From the NCBI RefSeq assembly GCF_049243985.1, contig NC_135377.1:31449255-31513254 (forward strand): 64,000 bases of DNA, given 5' to 3'. Positions 44,975 to 55,029 of this stretch are shown here, piece by piece (position 1 is the first letter of the stretch; each line of letters opens with the position of its first letter). The DNA comes from Paroedura picta. Lineage: Eukaryota > Chordata > Lepidosauria > Squamata > Gekkonidae. The notes under the pieces are model-generated. The model did not search any database. It saw nothing but the letters and a program-made list of their open reading frames with translations, and was not told the origin of the DNA. The position numbers were made by a program, and so were the translations under genes.

Positions 44975-46590
44975 CTCCCAGCTAGTCACAGTGCTGATGA
45001 ACCTTCTTTGAAGTGATGGTTATTTATAGCCAGCTAGTTGGAACACTGGCCTGATCCAGTTTATTAATTTTCTGAGGCTTTGTTACCTGTTCCCTAATTG
45101 CTGGAAAAAAGACCTCATTCGAATCATTGTCTATAACACGCTTCATTTGGTACAGTGTTTCCTCCACCATTAGCTTGGATCAAAAAGAATCTGATCATTG
45201 TCTCATCCAATCGTCGTCCCATCACCCTAGCTGGTGCTCAGAGAATTTAGTGCCTTATAATAGTAAACATGCTGTTAAGAGAAGAGTCTCATTCCCAAAC
45301 TAAGTCAGACAATATGAAATGGGCTGGGATCTATGTTCAGGCCAAATAAACACAAGGGTCAACACAACCTGTTTTGTCAAGGTCATTATGAAAAACATTA
45401 AACAATAAGCCACTTCTAAAAGCTGACTACTTTTTTTTTAGTGGAGGAATGCTCCTAGCAATGCTTGACCTTTAGGATGGCACAGTGCATGTATATAAAA
45501 TGCTGAGTTAGAAAACTGTCAGATAAAATATAGAGATGAGATAATAGCCGGGGAGATAATGTTAAATGGGTTCCCAGTATGCTAAAACTATCAGGTTTCT
45601 TTGAAATGGCATGTGACCTCACTGGATATCAGTTTCTTTTGTGCACTCTGGTGTTTGTTTTGGGAAATGAGATGCATGCAGGCGGAGTGCCATCTGCTGG
45701 CAGTCCCTTGAAGGACGGAACTCGGCCGGCTGGCTGGGATCCCAATGCAAGGTCTGGGGCTTTAGGGATCTCATTTTCCAAACTTATTTCTTTATCCATG
45801 AATGCCAGCTCTTCTGCATCAGAACCTCAGCTGTCACCTCATGTTCATTCTCAGGACGAGATGCAGGATCACACACCTAAATTCTGTACTTAATGATTTT
45901 CGGACTAGACATTTCATGATAGAAGTTCAAACCTCTGCATACTCTGTATACTACAGTTCTGAGCATTGTTCCCCCTTTTTAAAAGGAAGCAATGCACAGC
46001 TTGATTTATTCAAATGGCCAGATAATCATCTATTTAAAATTAAATATAGGCTACAACTCTGCAAGCAGTAACATGGGATATGTTGGAGTTATCTATACAT
46101 TGCACACAGCTGTTTTGAGGTTATCTATACATTGCATATAGCCATGTGTAATAAAAGCATTTTTTCAGAGCTAAAGCAGCTTCAGATCTGCACTATTCAG
46201 ACTGGAGAGGCAACAAAGAGAAAAGCATCTGAATTCTTTCCCTGATGTTTCTGTTCCACTCCAAATTGCCGCCTAAGCCTCTTCTCTCCCTGCAGGATTT
46301 CAAATAGGATAAGTAAATGATAAGAACTTTGATACTAGTTTTGATGCATCTATTTTAGATTTTTTGTAAAATAATATAAATATAAAATTCAACCAAGTTC
46401 AGGTTCATTTATTTACAGTCATTTAGACCAGTAACATATAGTTCAGAGAAATAGAAACATCTTGGTTCACAATATAAAGTGTATTGTGTGTGTGTGTGTA
46501 CAGAAAACACTAACAATTTTTAAGAAAGGATTTAAAATTTAACCAGCTCCAAAAATACAGCCAGACAGTCTAAAAATCTGTATAAAATGA
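44975..46590. other. No recognised feature
   Basis: Unique-looking sequence; a GT stretch lies at 46488-46500. The frame at 45579-45893 has no recognised similarity. Confidence 0.35.
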
Positions 46591-46599
46591 AAGTACTTA

Positions 46600-46860
46600 T
46601 TTAAGCTTTAATGGTGCTGTATATCTTAATGACACTAGCACAAAATTTAGCGATATAGACAGTTGTGTGTCACAACAGCTGCTTTATCATTTTCTTTGTC
46701 GGCCAGTCTGCATATCTACCTAGAATAGGTTGTAATAGTTTGCCACGAATTACATTATAAGTGGGGCAATAAAGCAAGAAGTGCTCTCTGGTTTCTACCT
46801 GTCCACTGTTACAAGGACAGAGACTCTGAAGTAGCGGTACCTTCTTGTAACTCAAATTCA
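46600..46860 (-). mobile_element. LINE ORF2 C-terminal fragment with a Cys-His motif
   Basis: A minus frame reads KVPLLQSLCPCNSGQVETRE then HFLLYCPTYNVIRGKLLQPI. This is the C-terminal C-x-C ... H ... C zinc-knuckle-like motif of some non-LTR retrotransposon reverse transcriptases. It is not CR1, whose C-terminus differs. The clade is not determined. Confidence 0.6.
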
Positions 46861-46869
46861 GACAGTTAA

Positions 46870-47148
46870 AATTGTAAATGCAAGCTACGGGATAGTTAGT
46901 GCTTTGTGTCTCAATATTAACTTATTAACTTACTTGCATATAATGCACAGGTATAAAGAAATGTGTTCAGCAAGAATCAAAAAGTATCTATATATGTATA
47001 TATTATAGCAGTATTGATACAAATCTTCAGGATTGTCTAACCTTGTGTACTTCAAGTTGGTTTTTTTCCCACTACAAATAAGACTACTTATAAGACTACT
47101 TAAGCTAAATTCTGCAGCAGAACTCTTTCTCTTTGTCTGATTGATTCA
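46870..47148. other. No recognised feature
   Basis: AT-rich sequence without recognised content. Confidence 0.4.
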
Positions 47149-47149
47149 A

Positions 47150-47332
47150 GCAGATAGCTGTGTTGGCCTGAAGCAGCACAACAAAATTTGAGGCCAATGG
47201 CACCTTTAAGACCAACGAAGATTTATTCAAGGTGTGAGCTTTCATGTGTCTGAGAAAGTGTGCATGCACATGAAAGCTCACGCCTTGAATAGACCTTTGT
47301 TGGTCTTAAAGGTGCCATTGGCCTCAAATTTT
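47150..47332. mobile_element. Palindromic interspersed repeat (GGTGCCATTGGCCTC arms)
   Basis: Arms of about 65 bases (47183-47247 and 47268-47332) pair: AAAATTTGAGGCCAATGGCA on the left with its reverse complement on the right, around GTGTGCATGCACAT. The upstream bases (GCTGTGTTGGCCTGAAGCAG) belong to the same repeat. Class uncertain. Confidence 0.7.
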
Positions 47333-47334
47333 AT

Positions 47335-47770
47335 GGAGGCCTTCCAAATAACATGTTCATCCCAGATAGTGTGCTAGCTATAGAGACTGGGTGGGTAGAA
47401 GAATCCATATGAAAAGAGATTGGACTGTTCATGGAATGTTGTGTTCATGAGACTACTGCTAACACATGGTTACAAAGCCACTCTACTCTAGAAGGTCCAC
47501 TGATTGAGCTACTACCACACGTATACTACTCATTTTGAAGCAAAATGAGCTGGGTGAAGAGCTGACTGGCCGGACATCTATGACACAATGAAGCATGCCC
47601 TCACCCCACTTCCCCAGGGCTGCTTATAACCAAACTTTTAAAGAAGTCAAATGCTGCATGGATGTTTAAATGCTGATCTGCAAATGTGAGACAGACCAGA
47701 GAGTTGAAGGAGAAGTTGAAGAATTCCACATTCGCTGCTGAGACGACTATATGTGTCCTCTGAAGAGCAA
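47335..47770. other. No recognised feature
   Basis: Unique-looking sequence up to the SINE. Confidence 0.4.
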
Positions 47771-47771
47771 A

Positions 47772-48060
47772 GGTAATGGTTAGGAGTGCAGACTTCTAAT
47801 CTGGCATGCCAGGTTTGATTCTGCGCTCCCCCACATGCAACCAGCTGGGTGACCTTGGGCTCACCACGGCGCTGATAAAACTGTTCTGACCGAGCAGTGA
47901 TATCAGTGTTGTCTCAGCCTCACCCACCCCATAGGGTGTCTGTTGTGGGGAGAGGAAAGGGAAGGCAAATGTAAGCCGCTTTGAGCCTCCTTCGGGTAGG
48001 GAAAAGCGGCATATAAGAACCAACTCTTCTTCTTCTTCTTCTTCTTCTTCTTCTTCTTCT
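47772..48060 (+). mobile_element. CTT-tail tRNA SINE, sense, full length
   Basis: Head GGTTAGGAGTGCAGACTTCT, B-box AGGTTTGATTCTGC, body TGTCTGTTGTGGGGAGAGG and end GCGGCATATAAGAACCAACT with about eleven CTT units (48028-48060). One of the best preserved copies of this family here. Confidence 0.92.
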
Positions 48061-48064
48061 GATC

Positions 48065-48665
48065 TTGTCTTGTGTATCACTTGAACAGAACTACACTGGT
48101 AGTAAAATTAGTTTGAGAACCAGATCACGGTTGGGAGACCATTTCTGATCAGGTTTATAGAACTTTTTAAATTTATTTTACTGTTCTCATCAAGAATGGG
48201 TGGTTGGCAATGAAATAAACATGTTAACCACAGAACATTTTATTCTAGCCAAAGTTGGATTGTATCTCTATGGGAAATGAATTTAGGATTGAACTAGTTG
48301 TGCTCTTTTAAGTGGCTTTCACTCGTTTTTTCCCTTTAGCACCACAATCTTGTAGGCAGTTTGTTATAAACCTACTCAGAATCTGTGAAGACCTAGTCTG
48401 TGGGTCTAGCCACACACAGTTATGCATAAACAACATTATGCGCATTTCCAGAAAGTTGCATTTTTTAAATTCCAACCCCAACTGCATATGGGAGGGGAAA
48501 ACAATCACTGAGGTTTTTTAATCCAGGGAACAAATATAATTCTTGTTGTTGGCTTGCTACTAATTAGTCTTGCAGCAGAAGTTATTTTACCCTACCAACT
48601 GGCAGATCTGGTGAACAATTCAATGCAACCTGAACACTTGTGACCTCATTTGCACTCTGGACTAA
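48065..48665. other. No recognised feature
   Basis: Unique-looking sequence. Nothing recognised. Confidence 0.4.
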
Positions 48666-48667
48666 AG

Positions 48668-49143
48668 GAGGTAAAAAGAGCCCTGCTGGATCAGACCAAT
48701 GGTCCATCTAGTCCAGTATCCTGTCCCACACAGGGGGCCAACCAGTCCCTCTAGAGGGCCAACAATAGGACATACCCTAATGTTATCTCCTGGCTCTAGG
48801 ATTCAGAGAGTTAGTAGCCACTGACAGACCTATCCATGAATCTATCTAATCCCCTTTTAAAGTTGTCCATCACGGCATCTTCTTGTAATTAATTTCACAC
48901 TTCAATCATACTCTGTGTAAAGTATCTCCTTTTGTCCATCCTGAATCTACTGCCCATCAGCTTAATTGGATGTCCTTGAGCTCTGGTGGTTTGAGAGAAA
49001 AAAGTTCTGTTTGTCAACTCTCTCCACCCCAGGCATACTGTTATAAACCTCCAGTTGTTCTCTCTTTGTTGTCTTCTCAAAACTTAAAAGTGACTTTCCT
49101 TATTGGGAAGGTGCTCCAATCCCCTAATTATCTTGGTTGCCTA
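48668..49143 (-). mobile_element. CR1 LINE, 3' UTR fragment
   Basis: Antisense CR1 3' end: GAGCCCTGCTGGATCAGACC, AATGGTCCATCTAGTCCAGT, CAATCATACTCTGTGTAAAG and TACTGCCCATCAGCTTAATT, running to TGGGAAGGTGCTCCAATCCC. It continues into AT-rich sequence just before element copy C. Confidence 0.92.
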
Positions 49144-49198
49144 AGCAAATGAATTATAACTTATGTATAACAGATACAATTGTAGAATTATAATTATA

Positions 49199-49735
49199 AT
49201 AGCAAGAAAGCCCAATGCAAGCAGGAATACAATGGCCGCTAGGACCCAGGGGACACCGGGAGGTGCAGATCTCTGTGTGTGTGTATCTCTCTCTCCCTCT
49301 CCTTGTGTATCTCTTGGTGTGCCTCACAGAAGAAGACATAGCAGGTAATTAGGAGGGAAGAAGGGCTGGTGTGCAGTTTGGGGCAGCTCTCTCTGTCTGT
49401 CTGTCTGTCTCTCCCTCCGTCACAGCAGGAGCGGCTCTCTCTGTGTCTTTGTCAGCAGCTTGGGGCAGCTCTCTCTGTGTCTCTCTCTGGCTCCCTTGCA
49501 GCAGGAGTGATAGGAGGGAATGAGAGCTCATGTGTGGTCTGGCAGGGTTCTGTGTGTCTCTCTCTGTCTCTGGCATGGCTGAGAGGAACATGGCTAGCGT
49601 CCAGGAAGGGAGGGCGGGAGCTGTAGGGACAGGGCCAATCAGGGTGCAGCCAGCATTGCTGGCTGCACCCTGATTGGCCCTATTCCAGCTTGGACAGCCG
49701 GACACGTACCACCCCCCAGGCTGGTTCACAAATAT
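49199..49735 (+). mobile_element. Multi-hairpin non-autonomous element, copy C
   Basis: Starts ATAGCAAGAAAGCCCAATGC with AATGGCCGCTAGGACCCAGG, nearly identical to the start of copy B including the following GGGGACACC. The middle is TCTG/CTCT-rich (49270-49580), then comes a perfect 51-base palindrome at 49631-49681 containing GGGCCAATC. After it, GCCGGACACGTACCACC matches the same position in copies A and B. The terminal GC hairpin and ACAG are not evident, so the 3' end is diverged or lost. Confidence 0.6.
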
Positions 49736-49739
49736 ATAG

Positions 49740-50000
49740 AGGAACCATGGATAAGGATAAATCAAACTAATTATAATTAAACAAAATAATATAATTAACT
49801 ACAGAAATTACAAAAGAATGTAATTGAGCTCTTTTATATTGGACTTTTCTGCATGGTTTTTTTTTTCATCGGTTCTGTGTCCATACTGTTTTGGAATATC
49901 CTCAATTTTTTGTGCCTTTAGTTTTCACTTCCTTGATGGGGTTTGGTTTTCCTTCCTTTTTTCAGTTCTTTTGAGGCCACTTTTCCCTTGATATTTTTAT
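49740..50000. other. No recognised feature
   Basis: AT-rich sequence. Nothing recognised. Confidence 0.4.
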
Positions 50001-50002
50001 GG

Positions 50003-50172
50003 ACACCCTGTGAGGTAGGTGAGGCTGAGAGAGCCCTGATATTACTGCTTGGTCAGAACAGTTTTATCAGTGCCGTGGCAAGCCTAAGGTCACCCAGCTG
50101 GCTACATGTGGGAGAGCAGGGAATCAAGCCCAGTTCACCAGATTAGAAGTTCACACTCGAAACCAAGCTGGT
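50003..50172 (-). mobile_element. CTT-tail tRNA SINE, antisense, 3'-truncated
   Basis: GACACCCTGTGAGGTAGGTG, GGTCAGAACAGTTTTATCAG, AAGGTCACCCAGCTGGCTAC and the head GGGAATCAAGCCCAGTTCAC, ending CCAAGCTGG. The tail half is missing. Confidence 0.88.
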
Positions 50173-50174
50173 CA

Positions 50175-51310
50175 GCTTTTTCCTTGTACATAATGCTTCT
50201 GTCCATTTTCTTTGTCCTGTCTACTCCCACCTACTTCCATCCCATTGTCTGATGATCAGACTGTCATAGTCAAACCACTCCATCTCCATACTCACTCCTC
50301 ACATTCACATTCCATTCAGTTGGGCAATTTAGAAATGTAATTGCCTGTAGCTAAGGAATGATAATATACCTAAAATCTGGCTAGGAAGATTCCCTTGGTT
50401 ACTGAATATAACCCTTGTAAAGTTCAGTCCAATTAGCTGAGAGAGACAAAAATAGAGAAACTTTAAAAGTTACAGGTTGAAATATGTCTCTCAAAGGACA
50501 TGAATAAGCTATAAAACAAAGAACATGCATTTTTTAAATTAAACAAAATGATCCAAATAAAATCTGCATACAGGGGCCCACTCAAAGCAAGCTACCCCCT
50601 TGCTTTGCCCCGGTGGGGGATAACAGTGGGGAGACAGTGGTCCCCATCCTGACCTTTTCCCCAGAGTTCCAGAATTTCTAAGACTACAGCTGGAAAGAAG
50701 GCCTAGAGAAAGAGAGTCAGGTTGAGAGTTGGGATTTTCAAGGCAAGTGATTAAGCAAAGGTAGTTTGCCATTGCCTTGTTCTTCAGAGTCTTTCTTGGT
50801 AGTCTTTCATCCAAGCTTAAAAATCTGACAAAATCAGGGTATATTATATCATACATCCCTTTCTTTGATTATATTATTTAAATATGGCCTCATATCCAAA
50901 ACCCATTATGTAGTGTACAAGAAAGATTTTACTACATCAACAAAAACATCACTAAAATGTATACCACATAAGTTTTTCTTATACCACATAAGTTTAGAAA
51001 ACATCATAACACTGACAATACAATCTTGACACCCTTCTAGGTCCATTGACTCAAATGAATTTAGAGGAGTTTAATTCTACATTAAGTTTGTGCCATATTA
51101 CAGCTGCCATTAAAAGGTTTAAATTTTTAATCTCAGTACCAACACTAAGAAATTGTTGCAATACTGTAAAAATCTCCATGTAACTGGTAAAACACAGGAC
51201 TGATCTAGGATATGAAAAAAATAATGCAACTGCAAAAAAGACCAGGGAAAGTAAAATATCCATACCTGGTATGTAAAAGTAAAAAAAAAATGTTGGCAGC
51301 AACATGCAAA
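50175..51310. other. Possible old repeat piece near 50690-50815
   Basis: TTGGGATTTTCAAGGCAAGT and TAGTTTGCCATTGCCTTG recall a dispersed squamate repeat I cannot name. A short direct duplication ATACCACATAAGTTT occurs near 50960 and 50980. The rest is unique-looking. Confidence 0.35.
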
Positions 51311-51319
51311 TAGAATGAA

Positions 51320-51650
51320 AGGTGAGGAAGGGGTTCCAGACATTATGTGGTACCACGGGAAAGACCACCTTCTCAAACCTACCTGTCATGTTTATGCAGA
51401 AAATATGTGTGGCACATACTGGTGGTCCATGATGATATCATGGTCAATGGTTATAAAAGCTGCTGAGATATCCAGGGTGCCTACCCATCTATCTCCAGGA
51501 ACTGATCCTCCACTAGTACAGCCAAGAAAGCTTTCAGTGCCAAATCCAGGCCAAAAGCCAAGTTAAAATGAGTCTGAATAAATTATATCATCCAAGGTTC
51601 TCTGAAATTGAATCTCCACTACCAGTTTAACGCCTTGCCCAAAACTGAAC
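51320..51650 (-). mobile_element. L2-like LINE, reverse-transcriptase fragment
   Basis: The minus strand reads LDISAAF and TIDHDI, the catalytic domain-A block of L2-like reverse transcriptases (LDLSAAFDTIDH), preceded by a QTHFNLAFG relative of QSGFRPG. Frames are broken. It probably belongs to the same broad family as 30175-31845, but in the opposite orientation. Confidence 0.7.
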
Positions 51651-51939
51651 TATTTGCTACAAATTGTACAATCATCTGAGTTCAGGAGAATTTTGTTTAA
51701 GTATTTGGGGTACAGTAGTACAATGGGGACAAATAAGACTGGCCCAAAAGTTAGATGGGTCAGTTGCTTTTTTTCCTGTATGCTTGTTTGCCTCTGCAAT
51801 GAATTTTTGCCTTACTTGCCTATTTTAGGTTGTGAAATTCACTCCTTGGGCAGCAGTAGAGAAGTGCAATCGGCACCCTCTGTCCCCCATCACCCCTCTA
51901 GAATGAGTTAGTTTGGGGATATTATAGATTAGACTGGAG

Positions 51940-52080
51940 TTTTTTGCCGCATCTGTTTTACTGTTTTATTTTATCATATATTGTATTCTTGTTTTATAGG
52001 TTTTATTGTATGGTTTTATTGGGGTTTTATATGCTGTAACTCGCCTTGAGCCTCCGGGGAGAGGTGAGTAATGAATCAAA

Positions 52081-52147
<67 letters not shown>

Positions 52148-52148
52148 A
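51940..52148 (+). mobile_element. L2-like LINE 3' end with (AAAT)n tail
   Basis: T-rich 3' UTR, then GCTGTAACTCGCCTTGAGCC and GGGGAGAGGTGAGTAATG, followed by about 18 TAAA units (52077-52148). Confidence 0.65.
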
Positions 52149-52149
52149 G

Positions 52150-53920
52150 ATAATCTTAAAGTGGGAGAGTTTTTCCCCACTCCTGCTCTATGCTTATGGC
52201 ACAATATGACAAAGACTGGGGAAAGCTGCATCTTTGGTGAGTGCCACATGGGCCGGAGCCTATGACACTGGACCTGGTGACATTGTGGTCCCTCCTATGA
52301 CAACACAAAAGCAAACAAAAGTAAATGAAATCAAATTTAGCAACAGATTTTTGCACCTTTGTGGTGCAATACTAAGGACCGTAGTTATATTTTGCTATTC
52401 AGGCCTTTCTCCATTTCCTCTCAGGGAACCCATTCATCACAGATGTTGACATATCTCTGGCCATTATTACAGCTGCTTGAGAGTTTGGGTCATTTTTAAT
52501 ACATCTAATAGCAGTGCATACAAGCTATAAGGAATAAAGAAGCATTGCTGATTTAAAACAAATATTTGTAAGTGTCAAAACTGACCTGCTGCACTGTTAA
52601 AAAGGGAGAGGTGGACACAACGACAATGGAGGAGTTTCCAAGTCCCATGTAGCAAAGTATGCTAACATAGATTCCAAAATATTTATTCCCCAAAACTCCT
52701 ATGCAGCTGCCACTAAAAGAAGTTTTAAGGATAAGCTGTTCTTTATCCAAAGTGCTTGAATGCCACATTGCCAAATTTCCTTCTCCTTATAAGGTTGCAT
52801 ATCTCATTCAATCACCTTCGAAGTATCACCTCCTTTACTAATAAAATTTTACAAGGGACTTTTGAAGAACAAATACTATATCTTACTGCTTTTAAAAAAA
52901 CTTGTGAAATAAATATTCCATCAAAGAGACTTTTATGTTTCACAGTGGCAGTTCTCAAATGACTTGTACGATATCATGTTCAAAACCCATGGTATGATCC
53001 ATTTTTACAGTAGATTTATTCTATCACAGTTGCTAATCAGATTAGTACTGCTTTTATGTCAGGCAAACTTTTCAAAAGTTGGGGGTCATTAAGGAAGTTG
53101 TATATAATAATAAAGAAACATGGTGCTGGATTGTTGACTGCTTTGTTGTTCACTACAACTTTCTCACAACAATTAAATTGTAAATTAGACTACTCTGATA
53201 GGTGGGGCTTATGGAAGAATACAAAGTTGCATGCAATTGCTGGGACAGGGCAAAGACGGTCTATCCTTTGCTCTCTGGAAACAACTACTGAAGGTATTTT
53301 TTTCCTATTTCCTTGAAATTAAAGTCTGATTTTTTTGTTTGCAATTATTTTAATCATACTTAATTGTCTATAAAAAAGACTCTATATCAAAATTTTGGTG
53401 GGCTATGTAAGATGTTTCAGGTACTCAGTGATATGCCAATGGTCTGTTCAGGTAAACACAGTACAATTTTATTCAGAATAGATAGAATTTGCCATCGGTA
53501 AGAAACAAAACCACCTATTTATTATCTGATATAGACCCTCATGTAACATACATAATCTCTCTCCATGTACTGGTGGTTAAGAAACATAGAGTTAAAGTGG
53601 TATTTCATTAGTGGAATAGAGTGTACTGTTTGGTGGAGTTTTAAATTTATGTGAAGGAAATTTGAATTTTTATTACATTATTAGAAACCTTTGTGTTTTG
53701 GCAGTTGTATAGTCCTTGTATTCTTCTTCTAACTGCATTTTATATATGTTCAAGATTGCAACATCCTTTCGCCAGTATCAATAAATAACATGATGATGAT
53801 GATGATGGTAATTCAAAATAAAGTAACAGGAAATACAGAAATGAAAATGAGGACTGCCAGAGACTTTCCCCACAGCTAGTCCATATCCCACTTGTAGAGA
53901 GAGCCATTAGTGAAGCCTGA
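52150..53920. other. No recognised feature
   Basis: Unique-looking AT-rich sequence with a short ATG/GAT run near 53792. The frames at 52756-52962 and 53056-53316 are not recognised. Confidence 0.35.
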
Positions 53921-53924
53921 CTTA

Positions 53925-54105
53925 GACTGTTTATGCACTGGGAACTTCACTGCCCCAGCTCCCATGCAGGAGCACAAATCGGGGGTGGATGAGGAGCACC
54001 AGGACAAATGCTCCCCCATGTGGGTGCAAGAAGAGGTGGGGCAACCTGCCATGACCAAAACTCTAGCCTGCAGCCTGGCATGAAACCTCCAGTGCGTAAA
54101 TAGTC
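53925..54105 (+). mobile_element. Harbinger-like MITE, TTTATGCACTGG family, copy 2
   Basis: Left end GACTGTTTATGCACTGGG and right end CCAGTGCGTAAATAGTC, flanked by TTA on both sides (53922-53924 and 54106-54108). It aligns with the reverse complement of 21437-21612. TTA duplication plus short inverted ends suggest PIF/Harbinger. No transposase is coded. Confidence 0.9.
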
Positions 54106-54109
54106 TTAG

Positions 54110-54408
54110 AGCTCCTCAAATTACAGTACCTTCAATTGTATCAAACCATAGAATAGACAGGCAAAAGACATGAGTATTCAGCAACATGAAACTTCAAGCA
54201 AATGGGGACTTTGGGGGGTAGAGGGAGGGATGACATAGTAATATTGTAATCAAAGACATTTTTCCTTGTTCTTTTCTATATAAAATATTTTAAAATTATT
54301 TAAAAAAAAACATAGGATAGATATTCAGATATGAGAAGAGACTCTCCTCTCCTAGGCCCAGTTTTTAGACAAGCACAGGTTAATGGGGAGAGGTGGAATC
54401 AGGATAGC
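54110..54408. other. No recognised feature
   Basis: Short AT-rich stretch between two DNA transposons. Confidence 0.4.
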
Positions 54409-54416
54409 CTCTAAGA

Positions 54417-55021
54417 CAGTGGTTCTCAGCCTGGGGGTTGGGGCCCCTTTGGGGGTTGAACGACCCTTTCACAGGGGTTGCAGCAGGGCGAGCAGCTTGG
54501 CAGAGGGGGCACTGCCACTGTTGCTGCTCCTCTTGAAGGTGCCCGCCAATTTATATACAATTTATAACCAATTGAGCCTCTTGTGGCGCAGAGTGGTAAG
54601 GCAGCGATATGCTGTCTGAATCTGTCTGCCCATGAGGTTGGGAGTTCAATCCCAGCAGCCGGCTCAAGGTTGACTCAGCCTTCCATCCTTCCGAGGTCGG
54701 TAAAATGAGTACCCAGCTTGCTGGGGGGTAAACGGTGATGACTGGGGAAGGCACTGGCAAACCACCCCGTATTGAGTCTGCCAAGAAAACGCTAGAGGGC
54801 GTCACCCCAAGGGTCAGACATGACTCGGTGCTTGCACAGGGGATACCTTTTTACCTTATAACCAATTTATATGCAGTCATGAACAATGGATCTTCATGCC
54901 ATTGGTCAGTTTTGGTTTAATTTCTATGAAAGAACACTTGCATCATTTTATGCTTGGGGGTCACCACAACATGAGGAACTGTATCAAAGGGTCGTGGCGT
55001 TAGGAAGGTTGAGAACCGCTG
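54417..55021 (+). mobile_element. hAT-like MITE with a Sauria SINE inside
   Basis: Left end CAGTGGTTCTCAGCCTGGGG, right end GGTTGAGAACCGCTG. The 8-bp target duplication CTCTAAGA is perfect (54409-54416 and 55022-55029). Removing the nested SINE and its duplication leaves about 311 bp. The interior includes GGGGTTGAACGACCCTTTCA and the matching right part TCAAAGGGTCGTGGCGTTAG. Confidence 0.93.
54574..54855 (+). mobile_element. Sauria SINE, full length, nested in a hAT-like MITE
   Basis: Runs from AGCCTCTTGTGGCGCAGAGT through GGGAGTTCAATCCCAGCAGC and CTTCCATCCTTCCGAGGTCG to GGGTCAGACATGACTCGGTG and the T-rich ACCTTT-type tail. A 12-bp duplication TTATAACCAATT flanks it (54562-54573 and 54856-54867), so it is younger than the host element. 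Confidence 0.96.
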
Positions 55022-55029
55022 CTCTAAGA

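Noticed and set aside
45579-45893. 104-codon plus frame starting MLKLSGFFEMACDLTG
   Set aside because: No similarity recognised, no splice context and a length expected by chance.
52756-53316. Two successive plus frames of 68 and 86 codons
   Set aside because: AT-rich sequence, no recognised domains and no splice sites linking them.
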